A DNA stretch of 64,000 bases from Leptospira kobayashii (lineage in GTDB: Bacteria > Spirochaetota > Leptospiria > Leptospirales > Leptospiraceae), in assembly GCF_003114835.2 (NCBI RefSeq), contig NZ_AP025028.1:1128501-1192500 (forward strand). The letters are read 5' to 3'. This document shows positions 1 to 8,474 of the stretch, piece after piece. The translations under genes and the position numbers were made by a program. The notes under the pieces were generated by a model. The model was given only the letters and a program-made list of their open reading frames with translations, was not told the DNA's origin and did no database searches. Numbering within the stretch: the stretch's first letter is position 1; the number at the start of each line of letters is the position of its first letter.

Positions 1-7
1 TTGTGTT

Positions 8-958
8 TCATCTTTCTTCCGTGACTTTTAGCTCCTGTTCTCCCAGATCGATCCTGCGATCCGCGGTGCGAATGGAAGAACGAATGACATCGTTCGGTTT
101 TAAGTATTCCATTCTTTTAGCTTGTCCTTTGATAAACAATTCCCACTTTTTCGATTCGGAAAGTAAGGCTCCTATCTTTTGCATAAACTTGCCCGGAGCG
201 CGCAGAGCACAGCCGGAAGGAGTTCCGGTAAGTAAAACATCTCCAACGGAGATATCGCAGAAAGTGGATAATTCCAATATGGTTTCCTGAGGTTTATAAA
301 CTAAGTTAGCCGCTTTGTCCTGTTGGCGAACCGTATCATTGACAAGCAGGGTCAGCTCCAAAGATTCCAATAATTCAAAATCCCCCGGCTCGAGAACAGA
401 AAGTACGGGACCCGTCGGACAAAAAGTTCGGTAGGATTTTCCTTTGTACCATTGCATTTGAGGAAGTTGAATGTCTCTTGCAGAGATATCGTTTGCCATA
501 AAAAAAGCGGCAATGTAACCGGAAACATCCGTTTTGTTCGGATCCAATGGCCTAGAAATAGGTTTTCCAAAAACTAACCCCAGTTCAATTTCATAATCCA
601 AAAGTTTTACATGGCTTGGACGAACCACTGCTCCCGTTGGAGGACCTAGAGATGCATCGGATTTTGTAAAAAACATATTGTATCTTTTATGATCCGGGTT
701 TAAACCTGATTCGATCAAATGTTGTCTGTAATTCGCTCCTTGGCAAATGATTTGGCAGGGGGCAGTGATCGGAGAAAGTATGGAAACTTCTTTCAATGAA
801 AGGATTTTATCCGTTCGTTCTTTTTTTTGGTTCTTTAAAAATTCTAAAAAATCTTTGGTGTCTAAATCTCCCGCTTTCAATGGAAATATATTTCCTTGAT
901 CCGCTCTACCCCAATCGATAGTTTTCCCTTTTGAAAATCGTATATAATTTTTTGCCAT
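8..958 (-). CDS. Fumarylacetoacetate hydrolase (FAH) family protein
   Basis: Complete 316-residue protein. The FAH domain fills roughly residues 90-300. It shows the acidic metal-binding segment [14 protein letters not shown], the NDISARD segment, and near the C-terminus LLTGTPSG, the usual signature of this fold. Family members hydrolyse, decarboxylate or hydrate beta-keto acids in aromatic catabolism or oxaloacetate clean-up; the exact substrate cannot be read from the sequence. The start is ATG at 958. It lies only 8 bp from a copy of the dispersed 128-bp repeat, so the likely ribosome binding site (GGGGAA) is inside the repeat. The upstream gene on the same strand is a DoxX-like membrane protein 255 bp away. 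Confidence 0.9.
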   Translation of the reverse strand: MAKNYIRFSKGKTIDWGRADQGNIFPLKAGDLDTKDFLEFLKNQKKERTDKILSLKEVSILSPITAPCQIICQGANYRQHLIESGLNPDHKRYNMFFTKSDASLGPPTGAVVRPSHVKLLDYEIELGLVFGKPISRPLDPNKTDVSGYIAAFFMANDISARDIQLPQMQWYKGKSYRTFCPTGPVLSVLEPGDFELLESLELTLLVNDTVRQQDKAANLVYKPQETILELSTFCDISVGDVLLTGTPSGCALRAPGKFMQKIGALLSESKKWELFIKGQAKRMEYLKPNDVIRSSIRTADRRIDLGEQELKVTEER

Positions 959-966
959 TTATGGTT

Positions 967-1095
967 CCCCGCCCGATTCAGGGTGGGGAACTAGACCCGC
1001 CACCCAATGCATTCTCTCTATCATCACGGCATTTTTTTGTAAAGTGAAGGAGTGATTTTTAGCAAATTTATTCAAATAAGTTCGTGTTTTTGCCC
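967..1095 (+). repeat. Dispersed intergenic repeat, copy A
   Basis: 129-bp copy of a family found five times in the window. It starts with CCCCGCCC, continues with GGGTGGGGAAC and ACCCGCCACCCAATG, and ends with the conserved tail GTTCG...TTTTTGCC. The GGGTGG/CCACCC arms form a hairpin. It lies between two minus-strand genes, with its tail facing the upstream DoxX-like gene and its CCCCGCCC end 8 bp from the FAH start codon. Confidence 0.85.
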
Positions 1096-1119
1096 GTTCG
1101 CATTATTTTAATGCGAACG
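1095..1119. terminator. Perfect inverted repeat, possible hairpin terminator
   Basis: Two 11-base arms (CGTTCGCATTA and its exact complement) separated by TTT. The hairpin touches the tail of repeat copy A and lies downstream of the minus-strand DoxX-like gene. There is no clear run of T after it on either strand, so termination is only inferred. Confidence 0.45.
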
Positions 1120-1213
1120 AAAGAATCCGAATAGAAAAGTTAGATATCTATCCGGAAAATAATTTATCAAAAGACATTGATGTGAAAAATCACCTTATTC
1201 GTATTTGGCGATT

Positions 1214-1618
1214 CTATTTTCTCCAAGGAATGAAAGAGCGTAGTTGCGGGGTTCTTAGATATAAACCCAGCCAAATGAAAATGCCTACATAGACGGGAAA
1301 GAGTATATGAGATCCCAGTGGATTGAGTATCCGAACGTGGGAAGCAACCGCACCTCCCAGGTAGCCGGTAAGTAAAATAGCTCCAAGGACTGAAGTTTTG
1401 GGAATGGCATACAAGGCCGTGCAGATAAGTAAAGTGGTGCCAATATATGGCATGATCTCAATCGGGTAGTCGAGTTTTGCTGCCGCTTCCAATGCTTCCT
1501 TAGGCATACTCTCCAGAAAGAATTTCCCTATACCGTCAAAAAGCAGAAAGGCAATTGCAAGACCGCTTAATACCCTACCGGACCATAATTGTCCTTTTGA
1601 TACAGTTTGAGATTCCAT
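1214..1618 (-). CDS. DoxX-like integral membrane protein
   Basis: Small 134-residue membrane protein with about four hydrophobic segments (near residues 13-33, 57-75, 77-95 and 102-122). The pattern matches the DoxX-like family: a glycine-rich first helix with DGIGKF, then IGTTLLICTALYAIP and GYLGGAVASHVR. Members sit in the inner membrane; some are linked to redox processes, but most have no known function. The start ATG at 1618 follows a good GGAGGA ribosome binding site about 7 bases upstream. It is transcribed divergently from the lipoprotein gene at 1792. Confidence 0.8.
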   Translation of the reverse strand: MESQTVSKGQLWSGRVLSGLAIAFLLFDGIGKFFLESMPKEALEAAAKLDYPIEIMPYIGTTLLICTALYAIPKTSVLGAILLTGYLGGAVASHVRILNPLGSHILFPVYVGIFIWLGLYLRTPQLRSFIPWRK

Positions 1619-1791
1619 AATAAGTTCCTCCGATTTTAAATTAGAATTTAATCAGTCATTTTTTCCATTTGATGAATCGGTTACAACCATTATTAGCAAT
1701 CCCGCATGCACTTGGTTGGACAAATTATCCTGCTGTATTTCAATAAATTTGATTTCTTTTTTACTATTTTCCGTTAAACTTCCTTCTTAAC

Positions 1792-3111
1792 ATGAAGACC
1801 AAATTGATTTCGATCTCTATTCTCTTTTTTTATCTATTCGCTTTCTATTCTTGTGCAAGTACAGGAAACGATACTTCCTTAGCAAATGAGGATTCTGATT
1901 CTAGTAGTTGTTATGCGAAAGGCGAATCTATCGTTTTTGCTAAAAAAATAGATAAGGCGAAAACGGAAGCTCTTCATTCGGCATTTAAAGATTGTGTGCA
2001 ACGGGCTTTGGGAACTTATATCAGTTCATCTTCCAGTTCAGAGGAGGGGGAGCTTGTTTCTCAGAAAGTGATAGCTGAGTCGGGTGGTTACATTTCGAAT
2101 TATAAAATTCTAAAAGAAGAACAAATCGGATCTTTTTATAAATTGGAAATTTCTGCAAAAGTAGCTGCTGACAAAATTAAAAATGCATTCACTGATCGGA
2201 TCAATGCCATTGTAGATAAGAATCCAATCGGTCCTTGCGGTTTGGGAATTTATATGAATAGAAATTCCGAATACGATTCGGGTGTTCTCAATTGCACTGT
2301 AAACGATATCTCGATCGATCCGGGGACGATTGAAATCAAACTTCCTCATGGAAATTGGACTGCTTCGCCTGCGATTGTTTACGGAATCAGCAAAATCATT
2401 CAAGTCGATTGGAAGGCAAACGCTGTCTCGGAAAACTCCGAAACCATTTCCGATCTGATTCTTGGTAAAAAAATATCATTCCGTTATATATCACCTAACA
2501 CAAATAAAACTGTAATTTATGAAACATATGTGAACACTATGAACGGTTGGTCTTTCGAATATCCGGGTGTTCTGAATAAAAGCACGCGACCTGTGGTGAG
2601 AACAGATCCCACATCTTCTCAGTTCAACACTGTGAACGGATATTTTAAAGATACTTTAGAGTTCGGGAAAAAGAAGTCTGCTTTTTGTTCGGCGAACTTG
2701 GATGCAAATGATGACGGAGAGTCGAAAGAATATTCAGTCAATTTGGTTTGTAATTTGCCGGAGACCTATAAAAAATCGCTCGTTCTTTCTTTGCCCGGAT
2801 TTTCTTCCGTGAATGCAAGAGAAGGAGGTGATAAAACATGGCTTTATTTCGATGCACCTGATAATTTCAGTATCATTTGCAGACAAAACTTTTCAGAGAA
2901 AAATTGCCTTCGTGTTTTTCTGGAAATTTTGAAATCGTCTAAATTAAGTTTCAAATCGAACCAAGGCGAGGGCCTTATGATTTTTGAAACTGTAAATTGT
3001 AACGTTGCTTCTCCGAAATACAACCTAACTGAAAATTATGTGAAGTTGCTTGCCCCGGAAAGAAAGGAGAATCGGGTTCAATCCTGCGTGCAAGCCGCGA
3101 GTAAGATTTAA
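1792..3111 (+). CDS. Large putative lipoprotein with an LPP20/FlgT-like N-terminal region
   Basis: 439 residues. It begins with a short basic stretch, a hydrophobic core and a spirochaetal lipobox (FAFYSC), with Cys21 as the predicted lipidated residue. Residues about 45-130 (AKTEALHSAFKDCVQRALG, then SGGYISNYKILKEEQ) resemble the LPP20/FlgT N-terminal type of domain found in many spirochaetal lipoproteins. The remaining 300 residues are beta-rich, contain several cysteines and are not recognised. It is probably surface or periplasmic. It stands alone, divergent from the DoxX-like gene, and ends 39 bp before repeat copy B. The function is unknown; the lipoprotein call is the firm part. Confidence 0.7.
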   Translation: MKTKLISISILFFYLFAFYSCASTGNDTSLANEDSDSSSCYAKGESIVFAKKIDKAKTEALHSAFKDCVQRALGTYISSSSSSEEGELVSQKVIAESGGYISNYKILKEEQIGSFYKLEISAKVAADKIKNAFTDRINAIVDKNPIGPCGLGIYMNRNSEYDSGVLNCTVNDISIDPGTIEIKLPHGNWTASPAIVYGISKIIQVDWKANAVSENSETISDLILGKKISFRYISPNTNKTVIYETYVNTMNGWSFEYPGVLNKSTRPVVRTDPTSSQFNTVNGYFKDTLEFGKKKSAFCSANLDANDDGESKEYSVNLVCNLPETYKKSLVLSLPGFSSVNAREGGDKTWLYFDAPDNFSIICRQNFSEKNCLRVFLEILKSSKLSFKSNQGEGLMIFETVNCNVASPKYNLTENYVKLLAPERKENRVQSCVQAASKI

Positions 3112-3150
3112 AAGTATAAATACAATCGGTTTTTCGTTGTAGATGGATCT

Positions 3151-3277
3151 CCCCGCCCTGATTGGGTGGGGTGAACCACCCGCCACCCAATGACTTCCCT
3201 TTAACATGAATTTAACGGGCGTGCAAGCCATTCCTTGCATGGGTTGAATTTTTTACAAAAAAGTTCGCCTTTTTGCC
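3151..3277 (+). repeat. Dispersed intergenic repeat, copy B
   Basis: 127-bp copy between two convergent genes. It begins CCCCGCCCTGATTGGGTGG and ends AAGTTCGCCTTTTTGCC. ATTGGGTGG and CCACCCAAT form a perfect 9-bp stem. A second small hairpin (TGCAAG/CTTGCA) lies in the variable middle. The tail end is 18 bp from the stop codon of the minus-strand cyclase gene. Confidence 0.9.
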
Positions 3278-3295
3278 ATTAGGCTTCCGTTCTGT

Positions 3296-5158
3296 TTAAG
3301 GTTTCCAAATATAAATGGAATCCGTTCTATCAGCCCAGGATAAAGGAAAATCGATTTTTTTTAATTTGATTCCATTCTCTAAAAAATACTTTCTTACTTC
3401 CTGGTCTCGGAAAACGGATTCGCTGATGGATATTTCCCCGGAATCTGTATGAGATTGCATCTTTGCCGCATAATTGATTGTGTTCCCGAAATAATCGATA
3501 TTACTATTCAGATTTACCGCCAAACAGCTGCCATAGTGCATGGAAATTCGAATTCGGACGGGGGTATGTTTATTTTCCGTATGAAACCATTCCTGCAATT
3601 CCTTGGAGGCTCGAATGGCATAAACCGGAGCGGGAAATGATGCCATCACTGCGTCTCCTATGGTCTTCACGACAACCCCTTTTTCCCTTTTCATGATCTG
3701 ATAAGTTTTAACGAAATGTTCTCTGACTTGCAAAAAAGCGCCGTGGTCGCCTTCGGTTTCATAAAACCTGGTAGAGCCGACGATATCGGTAAATAAGATC
3801 GTTTGCAGCCCAATATCTAACTGCAGATTGGTGGCGATCGCTTCTTCTGAAAATAAATCTCTGAATTCGGGAAAATTAAATAATTCCGAAGGGCGGAGAC
3901 TGGTTTGGTCTTCTTTTCTTTCTTCTAAAACGATCGTGACAGGTTTTGTTTCTTCATTTTGAAATACTAGAGTCGGTTTTGTATGAACATACATTTCCTG
4001 CGCGACTTCCTTATCCAGCCAGATGATATCTTTGGATTCGAACTTATCGTCCACATCAACCAGATGGTAACGGGAGTCTCCTTGTTTTCTCAAACGAAAT
4101 ACTCCCGGTTGAATCAACAGTTCCGTTGAAAAAGCTTTTCCCGGAGGAATCAGCTTGGAAAGAAGCACGTGCTGTTTTCGATTCGGCTCCGCTGCACAAT
4201 AGATTTGTTTTTCAATTTTACGAACGGACGGATGAATATGAAATGTAACTTCAATCGAATTTTTTCCCGTGGTTTCGAATTCCACATCGCAGACTTCACA
4301 CTCATCTTTTGCGGGCATGTCACCTAGCTTTTGTAAGGAGGTTCTGACTCCCCTGCAGTGAGGACATACGATGTCCCAGCTCAAGGTGAAAATTCCCAAT
4401 CTGCTTCCGTATAAAAATAACAATAATAGATCGTCAAAATCATGTTTTAAAAGCCTGGTAAGATATTTGATCCGGATTCGATCCAAATCGTTGTCGCTTG
4501 CGTTTCTGATCCAATGGAATACGGAATCAATTACTTCTTCTTTCACTCCGCTTTTGATCAGATCCGGTTTTACCAAATCCAGTTTTTCTTCATTATTCCA
4601 TTCTGGGTCGGCTACGAAACCTTTCAGGCTTGCAACATTTCCGCCTATTTGAAGTGAGGTTGTGTTTCTTTGGATTTCTTTTTGGATTTCCGCAAAAGTA
4701 GTAAAATAATCCTCTTCCAGTTTTGGCATTGCATAAATTAATATTTTTTTCATTAGAAAATTACGGGGAATCCAACCGAAATAAACGTATAATTTGGATC
4801 TTGATTCTCCGTAAGGTTCCAGAATGTATTTCGTACGAACATAATGTCCGAAACCCTTTGAATAAATACGGGCATTATTCATTTCTTTCAGATATTCCCA
4901 TTCCCAAGGAACTTCTTCCCATTCCATTTTAAACCCGGCTTGTTTTGCGGATCCGAATAGTTTGCCATCCTTCTCTATATAATTCATCTTGGGCATCCCC
5001 ATTCTTTGGTTGAATGAGGAAGTGTCTATGATATAAGGCCAAATTTCTTCCCGGGTGACTTTAAGTTCTATCTCCCAAAAAAAATCCAAAGGTTTTCCCA
5101 GCTTAGTGTATTTTTCTTCCCAAGGAAATTTTGCGAGTATGTAATTTAAGTCTATCAT
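3296..5158 (-). CDS. SRPBCC / zinc-ribbon / class III nucleotide cyclase
   Basis: 620 residues from the ATG at 5158. A longer reading frame starts further upstream but runs into the preceding gene; the ATGA overlap with that gene's stop decides the start. Residues about 20-165 look like an SRPBCC (START-like) hydrophobic ligand-binding domain. A middle part resembling DUF5939 carries a zinc ribbon (CPHC at 265, CEVC at 287). Residues about 455-600 are a class III adenylate/guanylate cyclase domain with both metal aspartates (FTDIVGST, KTIGDAVMA). In the DYFGNTINYAAK motif the usual N-x3-R is N-x3-K. There are no membrane segments, so it is probably cytoplasmic. It is the last gene of a coupled trio with the GH5 glycosidase and the ligase-like protein. 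Confidence 0.85.
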   Translation of the reverse strand: MIDLNYILAKFPWEEKYTKLGKPLDFFWEIELKVTREEIWPYIIDTSSFNQRMGMPKMNYIEKDGKLFGSAKQAGFKMEWEEVPWEWEYLKEMNNARIYSKGFGHYVRTKYILEPYGESRSKLYVYFGWIPRNFLMKKILIYAMPKLEEDYFTTFAEIQKEIQRNTTSLQIGGNVASLKGFVADPEWNNEEKLDLVKPDLIKSGVKEEVIDSVFHWIRNASDNDLDRIRIKYLTRLLKHDFDDLLLLFLYGSRLGIFTLSWDIVCPHCRGVRTSLQKLGDMPAKDECEVCDVEFETTGKNSIEVTFHIHPSVRKIEKQIYCAAEPNRKQHVLLSKLIPPGKAFSTELLIQPGVFRLRKQGDSRYHLVDVDDKFESKDIIWLDKEVAQEMYVHTKPTLVFQNEETKPVTIVLEERKEDQTSLRPSELFNFPEFRDLFSEEAIATNLQLDIGLQTILFTDIVGSTRFYETEGDHGAFLQVREHFVKTYQIMKREKGVVVKTIGDAVMASFPAPVYAIRASKELQEWFHTENKHTPVRIRISMHYGSCLAVNLNSNIDYFGNTINYAAKMQSHTDSGEISISESVFRDQEVRKYFLENGIKLKKIDFPLSWADRTDSIYIWKP

Positions 5159-7128
5159 AATGTTTGAATGGAAACGAAAGCTCTTCCGTCCCCCTCCGCT
5201 TGAATTAAGAGTTTGTCGGTAATATCCGCAATCGGTTTGCAATTTACATACTCCACCTTAACTCCGTTAGGGTAAACGAATCGGGGAAGAACGATTTCCG
5301 TGGGAGCCTGGATTTTTGTATCTGCAATCCATTCCAAAATGAATTTTTTCGAAGATAGTTGGTAGTTCATTTTTTCAGGAATTCCTTGGATGAATCGGGC
5401 AAACGGCCTAACGAATCCTTCCAAGGCCCTTCCTCCTCCGCCATATAGATCCACTTCCGCACCGAGAATTTTCTGATCTTCGGAATAGATACTCAAATCT
5501 TCCTGATTCCATCCGTCTCCAATCATAAGATCGTTCTTATTAGACGCCGTGTAATTCCAAAGAGTGTTCGAAAGAAATAAATCGTCCATCGCGTTGTACA
5601 TGCAATTGAGCGCGCGTACATGGTTTTTCCAGATTTTGGGACTTTGATTTCCTTTTTTCCATTCTTTGTAGGCTTTCCCTGCTTTTAGATCGAATGGAAT
5701 TCCGAATTCTCCGATGAGAGTCGGTACTTTTCCCGGTACATTGAGACTTCCGGATTTAACGCGCGCTAATTGATTTACGTAGGACTTGCGAATTCCGTTT
5801 TCTCCGAATACCGGAATTTTTCGAATCGGGTCGAGTGCGATCGGGTATAAAAATTGTTTAAAAATCAAAACTGTATAGTCATACCAATGAGTCGCATTGA
5901 CACTATTTGGCGGAAGTTTTCCGTCAAAATTAGGTTTGAATACTCCGTCAGTGGCTTCTCTTTCCGCAAATATCATCCAGTCCTTACGGACGGAATGTAC
6001 AGCTTCCCCCACTTTTCGAATGAAGGGAATCATGTAGTCGCGGTCGAATTCCACCGGCTTGCCGTTTACCACTTGGAAATAATCGTTTTTTTCGATGAAC
6101 GGGGTGCCGTCTTTCGTTAAAGTCCATGCTCCTTCCAGCTGAAACGGATCTCCGGGTACATGATAGAACCAAATCGATGTTTGTTTTTCATTCACTACTT
6201 GTGTTTTTTTGGGAACGAATCCTCCTTTGATAACGCTGAGTCCCAAATAAGGTAATTCAATCGTGAAACCTTGCGCTGAGTACAGCGCATCAATTGCAGA
6301 CCAGGCAAGCCCGGGTTTCGCGGGATCATCTTCGTGATTCGCTATACCCCGATCATTCATCGCCTTTCCGATAAAACCTTTGCCAGGTTCGTTCAGAGAA
6401 TCAAACCCGAGAACATGCGGGAAATCTTTCACTCTTTCCGCCACTGCCAACATGCATCCCAGATAATGATCCTGCATATAATGCTGAACGTTTTTTCCAT
6501 CGATAAAAAAGTTCGGAGCAAAGTCTTTTCCTCCGAAAAACAAAGTCCATAGAATCGCATTTCCCGCATATTTATAGTTTTGCGACCAGCACATAGTGGG
6601 ATAATTGTCTTCTTGTCTTGTTCCTGGTTTTGTATAATCGTATTTTAATTGCATGACTATGCTTGCATCGGCATCCGATAGTTTGGTATAATCGATCCCG
6701 ATTTTTTCAAAAAGCCATCCGGGGGCACCGTCTCCTCCCGTCATCCGACTCCATACGTCTTGGTGAAAGTCTATAAAAACATAGAATCCGTATTCACCAG
6801 CTTGTCGTGTAATTTCTGTTAGGTAGTCAAGATATTCGCTATCATATTCGTTCGGACCTTTGTGCTCAATGGCTTCCCAAGTAGTGAGTAACCTCAAACA
6901 ATTAAATCCCCATTTTTGAAGCCTTGTGAAATGTTCTTTCGCTTCCGTCAAAGGAAAGGGTCTTCCTACGAAGCTGACGTCCCTATGGTCCGAAAAATCA
7001 GTGGGAATATGGGTACCACCGCTTGGATAAGGAACTTTTGTATCTCCCCCGAGGTTTACCCCTCTCAGGATCACTTTTCTTCCCGACTCATCTTCAAACC
7101 ACTCACCTGACGGATGTAATCTTTTCAT
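5155..7128 (-). CDS. Glycoside hydrolase family 5, glucosylceramidase/steryl-glucosidase-like (GH5_12 type)
   Basis: 657 residues with a GH5 (beta/alpha)8 catalytic domain. Recognisable pieces are LRGVNLGG (21-28), FNCLRLLTTWEAIE, FIDFHQDVWSR (118-128), GFDSLNEPGKGF with the acid/base Glu247, and IGEFGIPFD with the nucleophile Glu474. The length, the MTGGDGAPGW segment and the C-terminal beta domain fit subfamily GH5_12, which cleaves beta-glucosides of ceramides and sterols. The subfamily call is by recollection of motifs and is less certain than GH5 itself. There is no signal peptide, so it probably acts in the cytoplasm. It shares ATGA overlaps with both the upstream ligase-like gene and the downstream cyclase gene, so the three are almost certainly co-translated. 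Confidence 0.85.
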   Translation of the reverse strand: MKRLHPSGEWFEDESGRKVILRGVNLGGDTKVPYPSGGTHIPTDFSDHRDVSFVGRPFPLTEAKEHFTRLQKWGFNCLRLLTTWEAIEHKGPNEYDSEYLDYLTEITRQAGEYGFYVFIDFHQDVWSRMTGGDGAPGWLFEKIGIDYTKLSDADASIVMQLKYDYTKPGTRQEDNYPTMCWSQNYKYAGNAILWTLFFGGKDFAPNFFIDGKNVQHYMQDHYLGCMLAVAERVKDFPHVLGFDSLNEPGKGFIGKAMNDRGIANHEDDPAKPGLAWSAIDALYSAQGFTIELPYLGLSVIKGGFVPKKTQVVNEKQTSIWFYHVPGDPFQLEGAWTLTKDGTPFIEKNDYFQVVNGKPVEFDRDYMIPFIRKVGEAVHSVRKDWMIFAEREATDGVFKPNFDGKLPPNSVNATHWYDYTVLIFKQFLYPIALDPIRKIPVFGENGIRKSYVNQLARVKSGSLNVPGKVPTLIGEFGIPFDLKAGKAYKEWKKGNQSPKIWKNHVRALNCMYNAMDDLFLSNTLWNYTASNKNDLMIGDGWNQEDLSIYSEDQKILGAEVDLYGGGGRALEGFVRPFARFIQGIPEKMNYQLSSKKFILEWIADTKIQAPTEIVLPRFVYPNGVKVEYVNCKPIADITDKLLIQAEGDGRAFVSIQTL

Positions 7129-8456
7129 ACAATCAAATCTTCCTTATCCATTAGTATATGATAATATCCCAGAAAATAAAAAAATACGATCAAAACTTCA
7201 TCGTCTTGAAAATAACATTGTAGGAGCCCTGAAAAAAAGAAGCCGCTCAAACCGATGGTCCAATACATTGCCTGTTTCGAAAAGCGATTGTCCGCAAAGC
7301 CGTAAACAATAAAACAGCCGAGCATGATGTACAAAAATGCCTGCGGTAGTCCAAAAACAGAACTTAGGTGGAAGTAATCGTTATGCGCATGACCTCTTTG
7401 GGTCACTTCGTAGAAAAAGGAAAGTTCTTTGTGTTCTATGGATTTTTCCTTTCTGGCAATCTCAATTTTTTCCGGATAGGAACCCGATCCGACTCCGAAT
7501 ATAGGATTGTTTTCTATCAACGGAAAACTGGAGTCCCAGATAAAGGTTCTGCCTGAATCGGTATGTTTTTCGGAACCAAACAAAGGTTTTATGATTTTTC
7601 GGACCGCTCCCGATTGCAAATAAGCTGTACCGAGAACTAGGATCAGGAGAAGTCCCGTCCCGAAAGCAATACCGATTATTTTTTTTGAAATTTCATTCTT
7701 TTTGAAAATTAGGATATATAGTCCGAGAGTTATGCTTACAAACGAGCCTAACATCGCCGATCTCGCATTATTAAATAGAAAAACAAACAATAATGCAAAA
7801 AAACAGAAAGTGTATAATAATCTCAGATGCAATTTTTCTTTGTTTTTCCAAACTTCATAAACCTGAAAAAAATAGAATGGAAAAATAAAGGAAATCAATC
7901 CTCCGAATGTTAAGTGGGTATTCATCAGTCCGATAGGAAGATAAACATTGATCCCCGCCAAACTTCCGTAATGGTGTTGGTAAGGCCAGGAAGCGGACGT
8001 TTTGAACAAATCGGAAATCAAACGGGACAGTCTTGTTTCCGAAAAAACGGATAAGGCGCCGGTGACAAGAATCACATAGGAAAAAATACGTATGACTTTC
8101 TCTAATTTCGGTTGATCTTCTTTTTTGATTCCCTGGATGCAAAAGAAAGCCGAAACCAAAAAGATATCTTTCATCTCCGCTTTGAATGCTCGGGAAAGGA
8201 CTGAAAGATTCCATCCGCTTTCAAAAAAATGAAATATTAATGTAACAAATTGCCATGAGTAAAAACAAACAATGATTAAGACAAGTGGGGATCTGAAATT
8301 CGGTTTTTCGGGTAAGAACAAAAATAAGCAGAAAGAAATGACTAAAAAAAGCTGGCTCAAAGAAACGGAAATTGCACAGGAAATGATAGACAGAGATAGA
8401 AAGAGAAGATAGATTCGGTATAGCATTGCTGTATCGAAAGTATATACTTTCGTCAT
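7125..8456 (-). CDS. O-antigen ligase/polymerase-like membrane protein (Wzy_C family)
   Basis: 443 residues with about ten to twelve transmembrane helices. A periplasmic-loop region contains GVGSGSYP and the histidine-rich HAHNDYFH, typical of the O-antigen ligase/Wzy_C family. [13 protein letters not shown] motif contributes the usual arginine. Members transfer or polymerise lipid-linked glycans at the outer face of the inner membrane. The start is taken as ATG 8456; ATG 8426 is possible and would leave the 8435-8452 palindrome untranslated. The gene is first in the coupled trio and divergent from a glycosyltransferase whose start codon lies only 18 bp away. Confidence 0.8.
   Translation of the reverse strand: MTKVYTFDTAMLYRIYLLFLSLSIISCAISVSLSQLFLVISFCLFLFLPEKPNFRSPLVLIIVCFYSWQFVTLIFHFFESGWNLSVLSRAFKAEMKDIFLVSAFFCIQGIKKEDQPKLEKVIRIFSYVILVTGALSVFSETRLSRLISDLFKTSASWPYQHHYGSLAGINVYLPIGLMNTHLTFGGLISFIFPFYFFQVYEVWKNKEKLHLRLLYTFCFFALLFVFLFNNARSAMLGSFVSITLGLYILIFKKNEISKKIIGIAFGTGLLLILVLGTAYLQSGAVRKIIKPLFGSEKHTDSGRTFIWDSSFPLIENNPIFGVGSGSYPEKIEIARKEKSIEHKELSFFYEVTQRGHAHNDYFHLSSVFGLPQAFLYIMLGCFIVYGFADNRFSKQAMYWTIGLSGFFFSGLLQCYFQDDEVLIVFFYFLGYYHILMDKEDLIV
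8435..8452. promoter_or_regulatory. 18-bp perfect palindrome near a divergent gene start
   Basis: CGAAAGTATATACTTTCG reads the same on both strands. It sits where the ligase-like gene and the GT4 glycosyltransferase gene diverge, so a regulator binding here could affect both. It falls inside the first codons of the ligase-like gene if that gene starts at 8456. A palindrome of this length could also arise by chance in a window this size. Confidence 0.35.
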
Positions 8457-8474
8457 TTTGTAAAGAGGTTCCGA

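Noticed and set aside
2110..2403. 97-codon antisense frame in the lipoprotein gene
   Set aside because: It lies wholly inside a gene with a credible signal peptide on the other strand and shows no domain.
5158..5242. 28-residue upstream extension of the cyclase gene
   Set aside because: It overlaps the end of the GH5 gene; the ATGA overlap gives a better start.
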